Shown here piece by piece: positions 63,818 through 64,000 of a stretch of 64,000 bases of DNA. The notes below the pieces were generated by a model. It searched no databases. It saw nothing but the letters and a program-made list of their open reading frames with translations, and was not told the origin of the DNA. The stretch comes from Smittium mucronatum. Taxonomy: Eukaryota > Kickxellomycota > Harpellomycetes > Harpellales > Legeriomycetaceae. A program made the translations under genes and the position numbers. The stretch covers positions 1 to 64,000 of the forward strand of contig LSSL01000600.1 of assembly GCA_001953115.1 (NCBI GenBank), read 5' to 3'. Positions within the stretch are counted from its first letter, which is position 1. Every line of letters begins with the position of its first letter.

Positions 63818-64000
63818 GTAAGATAGTTTTGTATTTTCTGATTAATCTTTTTTGTGTCTCAAATTTCTAGCACCCCTTAATCTATAATTTGCAGAAACAA
63901 AATCTTCGAAACGTTCCGCCCATATCCTACGATTTAAATTTTCTTTAAAAAAAGTTTAATATATATTAAAATTATGTATCCAGCTAGTAGGCCCCTATTC
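63818..64000 (+). other. Intron or downstream part of GPI10
   Basis: Candidate acceptors occur at about 63870 (TTTCTAG) and 63893 (TTTGCAG), but the sequence after each hits a stop soon and does not resemble the next PIG-B segment. The intron may continue past the window end. Confidence 0.4.

Noticed and set aside
1..64000. CRISPR arrays, operons, or a clustered novel system
   Set aside because: No regularly spaced repeats and no polycistronic gene order; the genes are spliced, widely spaced and functionally unrelated.

Overview
The window looks like nuclear DNA of a fungus. Seven protein genes can be supported, nearly all spliced, with about 19 short introns (mostly about 75-190 nt, GTA-type donors, T-rich ...TAG acceptors). 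The nitrogen-type GATA factor carries the fungal-specific DUF1752-like N-terminal motif. The DNA is extremely AT-rich even in genes, and over half of the window has no recognisable gene. This fits a low-GC, gene-sparse fungus, possibly an early-diverging lineage such as Harpellales; that placement is inference. I saw nothing that required a non-standard genetic code.

Layout: 1-1.2 kb has a possible LTR relic. 1226-1665 (+) is a small basic two-exon protein, weakly RBIS-like. 3630-6776 (-) is a three-exon AreA/Gat1-type GATA factor. 6.8-11.8 kb is gene-free. 11.8-33.35 kb is an ultra-AT desert (sampled lines about 8-17% G+C) with microsatellites, one decayed repeat copy, one surprisingly long open frame and one coding-like relic. 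33.37-36.25 kb is a higher-GC graveyard of broken coding frames and an LTR-like fragment. 36612-38075 (+) is a five-exon WKF-domain protein. 39557-43353 (+) is a ten-exon APC4. 43.45-55.2 kb is a second desert. 55805-56446 (+) is SPC3, convergent with SMC5 at 56749-60739 (-). 60.7-63.5 kb holds a 567-base assembly gap, a 43-bp tandem duplication and a less decayed copy of the repeat found in the first desert. 63572 onward is the first exon of a PIG-B/GPI10 mannosyltransferase.

The genes are unrelated housekeeping functions: nitrogen-responsive transcription, anaphase-promoting complex, SMC5/6 DNA repair, signal peptidase, GPI-anchor synthesis and probable nucleolar proteins. There is no operon or gene cluster. 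The most informative observations are: a roughly 310-bp repeat shared by the desert (16885-17190) and 62905-63220, where most differences give the desert copy A/T in place of G/C, by both transitions and transversions; a 166-codon open frame in the desert; and two unusual low-complexity insertions in the SMC5 ATPase head. I found no convincing previously undescribed multi-gene system. All exon structures were built by hand from splice signals and reading phase.
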